A stretch of 64,000 nt of DNA, from the NCBI GenBank assembly GCA_019637175.1, contig JAHBWD010000018.1, positions 1 to 64,000 of the forward strand, read 5' to 3'. Source of the stretch: Labilithrix sp. GTDB taxonomy: Bacteria; Myxococcota_A; Polyangia; Polyangiales; Polyangiaceae. The position numbers and the translations under genes are program-made. Below the pieces are notes generated by a model that did no database searches, was not told where the DNA came from, and was given only the letters and a program-made list of their open reading frames with translations. This document shows, in pieces, positions 9,509 to 18,132 of the stretch. Position 1 is the stretch's first letter; each line of letters opens with the position of its first letter.

Positions 9509-10210
9509 ATGCAGCTTTCAGCGGGACACGCCTCGTGGATCCTCTTCGCGCTCGCGCTGTCGCTGATGAGCATCATCGCGTCTCTCGTGGCGATCTTGCG
9601 CATCTCGAGCCTCGCGACGTCGGTGCAGCGGCGCCATCGCTTCGCGGCCGACGAGCTCGCCGTGCGCGTTCGCCGCGGTCTCGGCGATCTCGAGGGGCGC
9701 TTGACGCGCGCGAAGGACTCGCTCGCGGAGACCGAGCGCGAGGCGCCGGAGCCGCTGCGCGAGAGGCGCGATGATCTCTGCCATCGGCTCGACGACGTCG
9801 AGAAAGACGTCGCGCGCGTGCGCAGCCGCGCCGAGACTCACCTCACGTCGACGGCCGCGAGCATCGAAGAGGCGCTCTCGAGGCGCCTCCGCCGCGTCGA
9901 GGCGGGCATCCAGATCCTGAGCGCCCGCGCGGCCGCGCGGCGCGCGGAGAGGCTCGCCGAAGCCGGCAGGTTCGCCCAGGCCGAAGATCTCCTCGAAGAC
10001 GCCGTCGCCAAGGTACGCGAGGTGCAGGGTCGACTCGACGACGACGCGAAGCACGCGCAGGCGTTCGCGAAGGTCATCGAGACGCTCCACGACGCCATCC
10101 ACTCGGTTCGCGCGCGCGCGAGAGAGACCAAGCACGACATCGCGTCGGTGCTCGACGCGAGCGAGTCGCTCCTCGCCTCGCTCGAGATGCCCGAGCGCGC
10201 GCTCGCCTGA
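9509..10210 (+). CDS. Membrane-anchored coiled-coil protein
   Basis: A 233-residue protein with one N-terminal membrane helix (about residues 9-32, ending VAILRI). A long charged alpha-helical region follows, rich in Arg, Glu, Asp and Ala with heptad spacing (DLEGRLTRAKDSLAETEREA and later), indicating a coiled coil over most of its length. No enzymatic motif is seen. The architecture resembles general envelope or cell-division scaffold proteins, but no family is recognised. It precedes the BON lipoprotein gene by 41 bp on the same strand. Confidence 0.65.
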   Translation: MQLSAGHASWILFALALSLMSIIASLVAILRISSLATSVQRRHRFAADELAVRVRRGLGDLEGRLTRAKDSLAETEREAPEPLRERRDDLCHRLDDVEKDVARVRSRAETHLTSTAASIEEALSRRLRRVEAGIQILSARAAARRAERLAEAGRFAQAEDLLEDAVAKVREVQGRLDDDAKHAQAFAKVIETLHDAIHSVRARARETKHDIASVLDASESLLASLEMPERALA

Positions 10211-10251
10211 GCGCGGTCGACGAAAGAAGAAATCGAACTGGAGGTTCGCCC

Positions 10252-10620
10252 ATGACGAAAGCCATCATGCTGCTCTGCGTGCTCGCCCTCGCGGCCTGCT
10301 CGAGAGATCACGACAAGCCCGGCACCACGCAGACGACCGGCGCCAGCACCGTCGACACGGAGCAAGTGCGCCTCGTGCTCCTCGAGCACAACCCGGCCGC
10401 GTGGGGCGCCATCCGATCGCTCGTGATCACGAACGACAACGGCGTCGTCACCGTCCGCGGCGTGGTCGAAGACGAGAACATGCGCCAGGGCATCCTCGAC
10501 GACGTGCGCAAGCACCCCAACGTGAAGTCGGTGCGCGACGAGCTGCGCGTAGCGAAGCCGGAGAAGCACGACGTGCACGACAAGCTCCAGGAAAAGCCCG
10601 CGCCTCAGCCCCACAAGTGA
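10252..10620 (+). CDS. BON-domain lipoprotein
   Basis: A 122-residue lipoprotein with lipobox ALAAC (Cys16) and a good ribosome-binding site (TGGAGG). Residues about 40-100 form a single BON domain (GVVTVRGVVEDENMRQGILDDV, then HPNVKSVRDELRV), related to the OsmY type that binds phospholipid or envelope surfaces. The tail is Lys/Pro/His-rich. A second BON lipoprotein of similar size lies at 60619-60906, so the genome has at least two such paralogs. A downstream GTG overlaps its stop (GTGA), so the next gene may be translationally coupled. Confidence 0.82.
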   Translation: MTKAIMLLCVLALAACSRDHDKPGTTQTTGASTVDTEQVRLVLLEHNPAAWGAIRSLVITNDNGVVTVRGVVEDENMRQGILDDVRKHPNVKSVRDELRVAKPEKHDVHDKLQEKPAPQPHK

Positions 10621-10670
10621 CCCACGAGGGCAGAGCCCAAGGTCGCGCGCGCCGCGGGGTCGAACGCCCC

Positions 10671-11072
10671 GTGGCACGCGCGCGTCTCGCGTTCATCGGG
10701 CTCGCCTCCGCGCTCCTCGTGGTGGCGTGCGGCAAGGTGGGAGGCGACGCCCCGCTCGCGGGCGTCTACATGCTCGAGCGGAGCCCGGCGCCCACGCGGC
10801 TCGAGCTCCGGGGCGACGGGACGTTCACGCTGCACCGCACGATCGTCCACTCGAGCGATCTATTCGCCCACGGCGAGTGGAGAACCGACGGCGCCACGCG
10901 CCTCGTTCGCCGCGACGTGCGCTACTGGCCGACGCCGGACACGTTTCCCTCTTCCGTGGTCGCGACGCTCACCCTCCGGCCGCGAGGCGAGGATCTCGTG
11001 GTGACGGGCGAGAGCGAGTGGGCCGGAACCTTCGATCAGCGCTGGCGCAGGCAGCGAGGCGCGACGCCGTAG
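10671..11072 (+). CDS. Small lipoprotein, unknown function
   Basis: A 133-residue predicted lipoprotein. The GTG at 10671 gives a compact signal peptide with lipobox VVAC (Cys20). An alternative GTG at 10617 overlaps the previous stop (GTGA) but adds 18 Arg-rich residues. The mature part looks all-beta: GVYMLERSPAPTRLELRGDGTFTL, then further strands ending in a basic tail. It resembles small lipocalin-like or copper-resistance NlpE-like folds only in general outline. Function is not assigned. Confidence 0.6.
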   Translation: MARARLAFIGLASALLVVACGKVGGDAPLAGVYMLERSPAPTRLELRGDGTFTLHRTIVHSSDLFAHGEWRTDGATRLVRRDVRYWPTPDTFPSSVVATLTLRPRGEDLVVTGESEWAGTFDQRWRRQRGATP

Positions 11073-11112
11073 CGCAGCGCGTTTTGTCGCGTCCGTTGGT
11101 ATGGTCTCGGAC

Positions 11113-12423
11113 ATGAGAACGGGCCTTTCGCTCGCGGTCCTCGTCGTTGCCGCATCGTGCACGAGCACCAAGCCTCCGGCGCCCTCGGGCCCGCCTCCGC
11201 GCGCGGGCGAGCTGCTCACGGGCGAAGCCGCGATGGGCGACTGGACGAGCGACGCGCCCGGCGTCCGTCGCAAGCTCACGCTGGCCGATCTGCCCGCGCC
11301 CTTCGCGACCCGATCGGTCGACAACGGCCCGTCGGTGGTCAAGCGGCCCGACGGCGCGCTTCCACGCGTTCCTGACGGCTTCCAGGTCGAGCTCTTCGCC
11401 ACCGGCCTCACGAACCCGCGCCAGGCGCGCGTCGCGCCGAACGGCGATCTGTTCGTCGTCGAGTCGAGCGCGAACCGCGTGCGCCTCTTGCGCGACGCCG
11501 ACGGCGACGGCAAGCCTGAGGTCGACGAGATCTTCGCGACCGGGCTCCAGCAGCCCTTCGGCGTCGCGTTCCATCCGCCGAGCGCGCCGCAGTGGGTCTA
11601 CGTCGCGAACACCGACTCGGTCGTGCGCTTTCCCTACGCCGACGGCGACACGAAAGCGCGCGGCCCTTCGGAGATGATCGTCGACAACCTCTCCGGCGGC
11701 GGGCGCCTGCGCGGCGGCGGCCACTGGACACGCGACGTCGTCTTCTCGAAGGACGGATCGAAGATGTACGTCTCCGTCGGATCGCGATCCAACGTCGACG
11801 ACGACGAGCGCGAGGCGCGACGCGCGCGCATCTTCGAGTACACGCCCGACGGCAAGAACGAGCGCGTCTTCGCGAGCGGGATCCGCAACCCGGTCGGCCT
11901 CGCCGTGAGCCCCGAGACGGGCGAGCTCTGGACGTCGGTGAACGAGCGCGACGAGCTCGGCGATCACCTCGTGCCCGACTACGTCACGAGCGTCAAAGAC
12001 GGCGGCTTCTACGGCTGGCCCTGGTTCTACATGGGCGGCCATCAGGATCCGCGGCACGCGGGCAAGCACGCCGAGCTGCGCGACAAGGTGATCACGCCCG
12101 ACGTCCTCGTGCAGTCGCACTCGGCGTCGCTCGGGATGGTCTTCACGGTCTCGCAGGCGCTGCCCGCAGAGTGGCGCGGCGGCGCCTTCGCCGCCGAGCA
12201 CGGCTCGTGGAACCGCGCGCGCCGCACCGGCTACAAGGTGATCTTCATCCCGATGAACGCGGGCAAGGCGACCGGCGAGTACATCGACTTCATGACCGGC
12301 TTCGTCACGGCCGGCGGCGACGTCTGGGGGCGACCGGTCGCCGTCGCCGAGGCGAAGGACGGTTCGCTCTACGTCACCGACGACGGCGGCGACGTCGTCT
12401 GGCGCGTCAGCAAGCGCCCTTAG
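11113..12423 (+). CDS. Glucose/sorbosone dehydrogenase-like beta-propeller lipoprotein
   Basis: A 436-residue lipoprotein (lipobox AASC, Cys16 from ATG 11113; another ATG at 11101 adds four residues). The body is a PQQ-type sugar dehydrogenase / L-sorbosone dehydrogenase beta-propeller. It has the expected runs VELFATGLTNPRQARVAPNG, then GLQQPFGVAFH, SGIRNPVGLAVSP and ending GGDVVWRVSKR. Family members oxidise sugars or aldehydes in the periplasm with PQQ; the cofactor and substrate are not proven here. It ends tail-to-tail with the VTT gene, the two stop codons sharing the tetranucleotide TTAG. Confidence 0.82.
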   Translation: MRTGLSLAVLVVAASCTSTKPPAPSGPPPRAGELLTGEAAMGDWTSDAPGVRRKLTLADLPAPFATRSVDNGPSVVKRPDGALPRVPDGFQVELFATGLTNPRQARVAPNGDLFVVESSANRVRLLRDADGDGKPEVDEIFATGLQQPFGVAFHPPSAPQWVYVANTDSVVRFPYADGDTKARGPSEMIVDNLSGGGRLRGGGHWTRDVVFSKDGSKMYVSVGSRSNVDDDEREARRARIFEYTPDGKNERVFASGIRNPVGLAVSPETGELWTSVNERDELGDHLVPDYVTSVKDGGFYGWPWFYMGGHQDPRHAGKHAELRDKVITPDVLVQSHSASLGMVFTVSQALPAEWRGGAFAAEHGSWNRARRTGYKVIFIPMNAGKATGEYIDFMTGFVTAGGDVWGRPVAVAEAKDGSLYVTDDGGDVVWRVSKRP

Positions 12424-12980
12424 AAGAGCCCGCCCGCCAGCGCCACCACGAGCACCGGGATCACGAGGCCGATCGCGCAGCCGATCAGGTGATCGCGCGC
12501 GCGCACGCGCGTCGTCGCGATCGCGTACGTGAGCGGCGGCGCGAGCCAGAGCACGAGACGCAAGAGGGCGATCGTGCGGACGGGGTGCGCCTCGAGGCGT
12601 TCGAACGCGCGACGGAGGAGCCGGATCTTCGGGCGCCAGGGCTCGCGCGTCGCGCGCGCGGCGGAGACGAGGCGGCGAGCGACGGCGAACGAGACGGTGA
12701 GCGCGAAGAGCGCGCCGACGTAGCCGAGGGCGAACCCGCCCCAGGGACCGAACACGACGCGCGCGACGACGACGAACAGGATGCCCGGCAGGTGCAAGAG
12801 CTCACCGACCGCGAAGACGAGCACGAAGAGCGGAGGCGCGAGCCAGCCGAGCGCCTCGAGCTCGCGCTGGAGCATCTCGGCGTCGACGCCGCTCCGGCGA
12901 AGGGCGACGGCGGCGATCACGAGCGCCGCGACGACGGCGGCCGCGGCGAGGCGCGAGACGAGGGCGCGCGTATCCTTCAC
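12420..12980 (-). CDS. VTT-domain (TVP38/TMEM64, DedA-like) membrane protein
   Basis: A 186-residue polytopic membrane protein. After an N-terminal helix it shows the VTT core: LHLPGILFVVVARVVFGPWGG with its Pro/Gly re-entrant pattern, then GYVGALFALTVSFAVARRLV and more helices. Relatives are DedA-superfamily lipid scramblases or transporters. The substrate is unknown. The 60-bp upstream region contains an inverted repeat TTTAC-N3-GTAAA (13023-13035), a possible regulator site. Confidence 0.8.
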   Translation of the reverse strand: MKDTRALVSRLAAAAVVAALVIAAVALRRSGVDAEMLQRELEALGWLAPPLFVLVFAVGELLHLPGILFVVVARVVFGPWGGFALGYVGALFALTVSFAVARRLVSAARATREPWRPKIRLLRRAFERLEAHPVRTIALLRLVLWLAPPLTYAIATTRVRARDHLIGCAIGLVIPVLVVALAGGLF

Positions 12981-13022
12981 TCCTCATTTCTGGGGCGAAA
13001 TCGCGCGTCGCGCAAGGATTAT

Positions 13023-13035
13023 TTTACACCGTAAA
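13023..13035. promoter_or_regulatory. Short AT-rich inverted repeat upstream of the VTT gene
   Basis: TTTAC (13023-13027) and GTAAA (13031-13035) flank ACC in the gap between the VTT gene start and the DUF2461 gene stop. It is one of the few AT-rich patches here, so a promoter/operator role is plausible but unproven. Confidence 0.35.
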
Positions 13036-13040
13036 GTGAC

Positions 13041-13754
13041 TCAGGCCGTCGCGAAGCGGATCCACTCGACGAGCGGCGCCGCCTCTTTCGAAGCCTTCAC
13101 CACGACGTCGAGGAGGGCGCGCGACGTCAGGTTCTTTCGCGGGATCGCCGGGTAGACGACGACGAGGCCCTTGCGCTTGAGCAGCTCGACGCGCGGGTGC
13201 TCGGGGTCGACCCCCTTCGGGGCCTTCTTCAGCGTCTCGGCGGCGGTGAAGCGGTAGCCCTTCCGCACGAGCTTGGTCGAGATCGCGTCGAGCTCCTTGG
13301 CGCGCTTCTCGTCGACGACGGCCGCGCGGAAGCGCGCGAGCGCCTTCGGATCCATCATGTAGAGGCCGGCGCCCGCGAAGAGCTCGTCGGCGCCGACGTG
13401 CATGTAGAGCGCCGAGGGCATCTCGGGCATCTTCGCCTTGCCCGCGGCGAGCGGGATGCCGCCGCCGATCCACGTCTTGTACGGCGACTTGTCTTTGGAG
13501 AAGCGGACGTCGCGGTAGATCCGCATCACGTGCGGCTCGCCGAGCTCGGCGTGGCGATAGGCTTTGTCGAGCGCGACGCGCGCCTCGCCGAGGAGCGCCT
13601 GCATCGGCTTCTGCCAGCCCTCTTCGTACTCGGACTTGTGCGCCGAGAACCAATCCTTGTTCTGATTCTTGGCCAGGCGCACGAAGAACGACGCGCGCGC
13701 GTCGCCGAAGCCTTCGAAGCGCTCTGCTTTCGCCTTGGGCATGCCGAGAGGCAT
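13041..13754 (-). CDS. DUF2461 (TIGR02453) family protein
   Basis: A 237-residue cytoplasmic protein of the DUF2461 family. Signature segments are FFVRLAKNQNKDWFSAHKSEY near the N-terminus, then VMRIYRDVRFSKDKSPYKTW and GAGLYMMDPKALARFRAAV. The biochemical role of the family is unknown. A second possible start is 12 bases downstream (13742). It follows the IgGFc-binding-like gene by 8 bp on the same strand and may be read through from it. Confidence 0.85.
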   Translation of the reverse strand: MPLGMPKAKAERFEGFGDARASFFVRLAKNQNKDWFSAHKSEYEEGWQKPMQALLGEARVALDKAYRHAELGEPHVMRIYRDVRFSKDKSPYKTWIGGGIPLAAGKAKMPEMPSALYMHVGADELFAGAGLYMMDPKALARFRAAVVDEKRAKELDAISTKLVRKGYRFTAAETLKKAPKGVDPEHPRVELLKRKGLVVVYPAIPRKNLTSRALLDVVVKASKEAAPLVEWIRFATA

Positions 13755-13762
13755 ACCACGGC

Positions 13763-15484
13763 TCAGCGGACGACGGGCTTGACCACGACGTTGTTGATCG
13801 GCTTGACGTTCGCGCCGCCCGGGTACGCGTAGCTCACGTACTGCGAGTAGAAGCCGACGCCGAAGACGCCGGTGGCGGCCGAGCCCCATCCCCACACGGT
13901 GAGGCCGAACGGGTTCTTGCTGTGGATCTCGTGGCGGCCGTTGTCGCAGCCGTTCATCTTCTGGAAGTCGTGGCGCACGAGATCGATGCGCGTGAACTCG
14001 AAGTTGCCCGACGTGCCGAGCGGCTGCCAGCCGGTGAGGTTGCCCGCGCAGTCGAGGTTCACGTCGGCGAACGCGCCGTCGACCTTCGTGCGCACGAGGA
14101 CGAGGTTGGTCTCGGGGTACGTCGGGTCGGTGAAGAAGACGTAGTCGGAGGGGTACTCCGCCGGCGGGACGACGTTGACGAACTCGGCGTCGCCGCGGCC
14201 GTCGGCCTTGCCGCCGCTCGTCTGCTCGGGGTCCCATTGCGCGGCGCCGGTCATGTACTGCGCCATGTAGAAGGGGTGCGCGTCGTCTTGGCTCCGCACG
14301 ACGAAGCCGCCGGGGCTGCGGAACTCGGCGACCTGTCCTTGGTTCAACGTCATCGGCGCGCCCGACGGCGGCGACGGCTCCCACGTCAGCGTCGTGCCGT
14401 CGACGGCGCCGATGACGCGCCACGGCGGCGTCTCCTCGATGCCGTCGTAGCGGTTTCGGTAGCGCACGCCGACGTACTCGCTGCCGAGCGCGCGCACGGG
14501 CGGGATCTGCTGGTGCGCGCTGTCGTTGCAGCACGCGTCGATCGCGAGGCCCGTCTTGCCGCCCCAGACGCCGACGGGCGCGGTCGACAGGATCGCGCTG
14601 CCGGCGAGCGAAGCGTCTTGTGTGAACTGAAGGACCTGACCTTTGTTGATCGTGTACGTCGTCGGCGTTCCCTTCTTCGCGCCCGGGACGCCGTTGGCCG
14701 CGACGATGTCGTTCGCCGGGCTGATGGTGACCTGCGTGCCGTCGGCTTGACCGACGATCTGCACGACGCCGCCGGAGCCGAGGCCGTCGCCGTAGGCGTC
14801 GACGGCGATGTAGTTCGTATCCCACGACGTGGTGGGCAAGAGGAGCGTCGCGCTCGTGAGCGCGCTCTGCCCGCCGCCGTACGGATAGATGTCGTAGGCC
14901 GCGACCGCCGCCGTCGTCGTGATGTGGAACGCCTTGCCCATGTTGGTGCCGTGCACCGCGGCGTCGACGCCCTTGATCGCGGGCGTGATCCCCGCGGGGC
15001 AGTCGAAGTTGAGCCCGGGCATCGGCAGGCCGCCGGCCGCGCGGTTCAAGAAGAGGATCGCCACCTCGCCCGGCGGGATCGCGCCGCCTTCGAGCGGCTT
15101 GTACTTCGTCGCCGCGCCGGTGCCGCTCGGGATGAACGAGAAGCTCTGCGTCGGGAGCGCCTTGCCGTCGTACTCGACGCCGATCAAGATCGGCTCGCTC
15201 CAGGTGTTCGCGATGAAGACGGCGAAGCACGCGCCGTTGCCGCTGAGGAGCACGTCGGGGACGACGGCGTAGTAGTCGCAACCGGCGCTGCTCTTCGTGC
15301 CGTCGGTGAGCCCCTTGCAGTTGAGGGTGCCCGGCTGACCGGAGCCGATGCCGTTGCCGTTCGATCCCGCCGGCCCGCCGAGCCCGTTCGGATCGTCGAA
15401 GCCGTCGCGCGAGGATCCGCAGCCCGAGATCGTGCAGGCGAGGACGGCGAGCGCCACTCCGATCGAAGCGATGAAACGTTTCAT
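13763..15484 (-). CDS. IgGFc-binding-like surface lipoprotein
   Basis: A 573-residue exported protein with GGAGG upstream of its ATG. The signal peptide has two candidate lipobox cysteines (Cys17 and Cys22; the latter followed by GSSRDGF). The mature part matches the IgGFc-binding N-terminal-like domain: GCDYYAVVPDVLLSGNGACF, then YIAVDAYGDGLGSGGVVQI, SAHQQIPPVRALGSEYVGV, and a C-terminal DFQKMNGCDNGRHEIHSKN-type segment. In myxobacteria these are large cell-surface proteins, probably adhesins; ligands are unknown. The C-terminal IgGFc region seems complete (ends with FYSQYVSYAYPGG). Confidence 0.82.
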   Translation of the reverse strand: MKRFIASIGVALAVLACTISGCGSSRDGFDDPNGLGGPAGSNGNGIGSGQPGTLNCKGLTDGTKSSAGCDYYAVVPDVLLSGNGACFAVFIANTWSEPILIGVEYDGKALPTQSFSFIPSGTGAATKYKPLEGGAIPPGEVAILFLNRAAGGLPMPGLNFDCPAGITPAIKGVDAAVHGTNMGKAFHITTTAAVAAYDIYPYGGGQSALTSATLLLPTTSWDTNYIAVDAYGDGLGSGGVVQIVGQADGTQVTISPANDIVAANGVPGAKKGTPTTYTINKGQVLQFTQDASLAGSAILSTAPVGVWGGKTGLAIDACCNDSAHQQIPPVRALGSEYVGVRYRNRYDGIEETPPWRVIGAVDGTTLTWEPSPPSGAPMTLNQGQVAEFRSPGGFVVRSQDDAHPFYMAQYMTGAAQWDPEQTSGGKADGRGDAEFVNVVPPAEYPSDYVFFTDPTYPETNLVLVRTKVDGAFADVNLDCAGNLTGWQPLGTSGNFEFTRIDLVRHDFQKMNGCDNGRHEIHSKNPFGLTVWGWGSAATGVFGVGFYSQYVSYAYPGGANVKPINNVVVKPVVR

Positions 15485-15631
15485 GGTGCGACCCTCCAGC
15501 GCGAGCGCGCCGCTTTAATACCGCTGGTACGGCCGTGTTTTCTCGTTTGTAAGACAGAGTAAGAACGATCGAATCGATCACCCCGCCGGAACTTCTGCCG
15601 CGCGCGCGCGTCATGAAAGGCCGGTGGTGCC

Positions 15632-16018
15632 ATGAGCGTTCTGTCTTCGACGACGATGTTTCGCCCTCTCGCCTCCGCGGCGCTCGCCGCTGCCCTCCTC
15701 TTCTTTGCGGGCCCGGCCCAGGCCGACAAGCCCATCCTCGAAGCGGCGCCGCACGAAAAAGGCCTGCTCGTGACCGTGCGCGGCGTCACCGACTACTGCA
15801 CCACCAACGCCCGCACCGAGGTCATCCGTACGGGCAGCGCGATCCGCATTCTGCGCGAGCGGCCTTCGCACGTGTCGCGATGCCTGCGGACGGGCGACGT
15901 CTCGTTCGTCGTCACCGACGTCGCTCCCGGCACCTACACCATCACGTACGAGCGCGTCCCGCTCGTCGCGCCCGCGCGACCGCTCACGGTCGCGACCGCG
16001 ACCGCGGTCGTGCGGTAG
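15632..16018 (+). CDS. Small secreted protein, unknown function
   Basis: A 128-residue protein with a signal peptide ending near Ala30 (GPAQA-DKP). The mature part is about 95 residues of predicted beta strands, including two cysteines that could pair (TDYCTTNARTEVIR and VSRCLRTGDVSFVV). It ends after TYERVPLVAPARPLT. No family is recognised. It is divergent from the IgGFc-like gene; the 147-bp gap between them holds the only A/T-rich sequence around (TTTAATACC and two GTAAGA copies), probably both promoters. Confidence 0.6.
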   Translation: MSVLSSTTMFRPLASAALAAALLFFAGPAQADKPILEAAPHEKGLLVTVRGVTDYCTTNARTEVIRTGSAIRILRERPSHVSRCLRTGDVSFVVTDVAPGTYTITYERVPLVAPARPLTVATATAVVR

Positions 16019-16045
16019 GCGCGGACGTAGTAAAAACGCCCCCGG

Positions 16046-18097
16046 ATGCGACTGCGCCTCCGGGAGACCACGGGACGACGAGCGCTCGCCACCTGGCTCG
16101 CGCGACGCGCGCCGCTCGCCGGGCAGATGGTCGCGGTCGAAGAGTCGCTCCTCTCGGGCCGCTTCGGGCGCTACGCGTTCCGCCGCCTCGGGGCGTTCAT
16201 CCTCGCGCGCGGGTGGGGCATCGGCTTGCACGTGCTCGAGCTCACGTGGCTCGCGACCGTGTTCTCGGCGAAGCCCTTCGTCGCTTCGCTCGCGCTCCAG
16301 AACGTGACGCTCGTCCTCGACGCGGCGCTCTTCGGCGCGCTCGAGGGCATGCGCCGTCGCGCGCGCGAGCTCGGGCCGGCGACCGAGTCCGCCGCGATCG
16401 TATCGCGCTGGCTCACCGTCGCGATCTGGCTCGCGATCGCGATCACGATCACGCCGATCCTGCGCGTCGGTTGGCAGTGGCTCGAAGGCGGGTTGGCCCC
16501 GTCGCTCTTCCACGTCTACGCGATGATCTGCGCGCTGCGCCTCGGGGCCGACGTCGTGCTGCGAACGTACTACTCCGGCGTCTTCGCGCATCACCGCGTC
16601 TATCGGCCCTTGTGGACGCCGCTCGTGCCGCCGACGCTCGTCATCGGGGTGACCCTGGCGCTCTGGCCGGCGCTCGCCGGGTGGAGCTTCCCGATCGCGC
16701 TCGCCGCTTCGGTGATCGCGTCGCGCGCCCTCCTCTATCACTTCACGCGGAGCGCCTATCGCCTGCGCCGGGTCTGCCCGCCGCGGTGGCGCCTCACGCT
16801 GCGCCTCCGCGGCAAGCCCTTCGACTGGCGCTTGCTGCGCGACGCGGTGCTCGCCGGCATCGCGAACACGACGACGCGCATCGGCGGCGTCGTCTTGCTC
16901 GCGGCGATCGTGCCTTCGCTCGCGCGCCCGGACGTCTTCGAGGAGGAGGCTTCCGCGGTGGAGCCGTTCGCCTTCGCGCTCCACATCGCCGCGCCGCTGC
17001 TGTTCGTCGCGGGGCAGTGGGGCCTCGTCTTCTATCACGACTGGAAGCGCCTCGAAGACGAGCTCGCCGAGACGCTCGCCGCGCATCTCCACGGGCGCCT
17101 GCTCGCGACCGCGGCGATCGTGAGCGTCGTCGCGTGGGCTTCGGCGTGCGCGCTCGTCTCGATCTGGGTGCCGCTCGAGGAGGTGTGGCCGGCGCTCCTC
17201 GCGCTCTTCCCTGCGGCGCTCGGTCTATCGGTCTGGACCGCTCTCCAGCTCCGCGGGTTCGCGCGCGGCGAGTTCATCCGCCAGGTCGCGAGCGCGGCGG
17301 CGATGATCGCCGTGATCTGGGTCGCGCTCTCGTCGACGTTCCTCGGCACGACGACGTGGTACATCGCGCTCGGCGCGGGACCTTGGGCGGCCATCGCCTT
17401 TCACGCCGTCTTCAGCCGCTGGCGCGCCGCGCCCGCGACCGGCGAGGTCACGACGCTCGCGACGTGGGTGCGCGCGCTCGGCCGCACGCGCACCGCGGTC
17501 ACGATCTGGGAGGCGCGCGCGATCGATCGTCCGGTTCGCGTCGCCGCTCGCATCGCGAGCGAGCTCGGCGACCGCGGCGCGCTCGTCCGCCTCGGACGCC
17601 GCGTCGTCTGGTTCGAACACGTCGAGAACGCGAACCTCGGCGACGCGCGCGCGGCCTGGCTCCGCGCGGGCCACGGCGCGCTCGTCGCGCTCGACGGCGG
17701 CGCGCCGCCCGAGCCGGGCGATCGCCTGCGCGCCAAGCTCGAGGCGAGCGGGCGGCTCGCCCAGCCGGCGCGGGCTCCGCTCGACGCCCTCGCCGCCGCC
17801 CACGCGCGCCTCTTTCCCGACGGCGTCGTGCTTCGCGTCGGCGCGCCCTCGCCTGCCGCGTTCCTCGGCCTCGCGCCGACGCTGCGGCAGGCCATCTGGC
17901 GCGACGCCCTCCGCGGCCAGCGAGGAATTCGGAGTCGTTCCGGTTGGTTCGTGACCGTCTACGCCCCCGAAGGAGCCACCGAGCTCCTCTTCGCAGCGCC
18001 CCGCCCGATCGAGAGCGAGCACGCCGCCGCGTGGTACGCGAAGCTCGCGCCGTTCGGCTGGCGCCTGGGCGAACGCGAAGGGTCGCAGGAGACGTGA
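16046..18097 (+). CDS. Large polytopic membrane protein, unknown function
   Basis: A 683-residue protein. The first 480 residues contain about a dozen hydrophobic helices (for example HVLELTWLATVF, WLTVAIWLAIAITITPIL and PLLFVAGQWGLVFYH). The arrangement recalls MATE/MOP-type flippases, but I see no diagnostic motif. Residues about 480-683 form a soluble alpha/beta domain (RTAVTIWEARAIDRPVRVAA, then DRGALVRLGRRVVWFEH) that ends near the stop. Fusion of a transporter-like membrane part with a cytoplasmic sensor or glycosyltransferase-like domain is possible. No function is assigned. It is followed 35 bp later by a lipoprotein gene. Confidence 0.65.
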   Translation: MRLRLRETTGRRALATWLARRAPLAGQMVAVEESLLSGRFGRYAFRRLGAFILARGWGIGLHVLELTWLATVFSAKPFVASLALQNVTLVLDAALFGALEGMRRRARELGPATESAAIVSRWLTVAIWLAIAITITPILRVGWQWLEGGLAPSLFHVYAMICALRLGADVVLRTYYSGVFAHHRVYRPLWTPLVPPTLVIGVTLALWPALAGWSFPIALAASVIASRALLYHFTRSAYRLRRVCPPRWRLTLRLRGKPFDWRLLRDAVLAGIANTTTRIGGVVLLAAIVPSLARPDVFEEEASAVEPFAFALHIAAPLLFVAGQWGLVFYHDWKRLEDELAETLAAHLHGRLLATAAIVSVVAWASACALVSIWVPLEEVWPALLALFPAALGLSVWTALQLRGFARGEFIRQVASAAAMIAVIWVALSSTFLGTTTWYIALGAGPWAAIAFHAVFSRWRAAPATGEVTTLATWVRALGRTRTAVTIWEARAIDRPVRVAARIASELGDRGALVRLGRRVVWFEHVENANLGDARAAWLRAGHGALVALDGGAPPEPGDRLRAKLEASGRLAQPARAPLDALAAAHARLFPDGVVLRVGAPSPAAFLGLAPTLRQAIWRDALRGQRGIRSRSGWFVTVYAPEGATELLFAAPRPIESEHAAAWYAKLAPFGWRLGEREGSQET

Positions 18098-18103
18098 AAC
18101 GAA

Positions 18104-18124
18104 GGAGGATCCTCGGTATCCTCC
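18104..18124. promoter_or_regulatory. Hairpin upstream of the Cys-rich lipoprotein gene
   Basis: GGAGGAT (18104-18110) and ATCCTCC (18118-18124) pair around a 7-base loop. It lies 6 bp after the upstream stop and 8 bp before the ATG at 18133, and traps the only GGAGG in the leader. No T-run follows, so a terminator is not convincing. Confidence 0.4.
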
Positions 18125-18132
18125 GTCGTTGC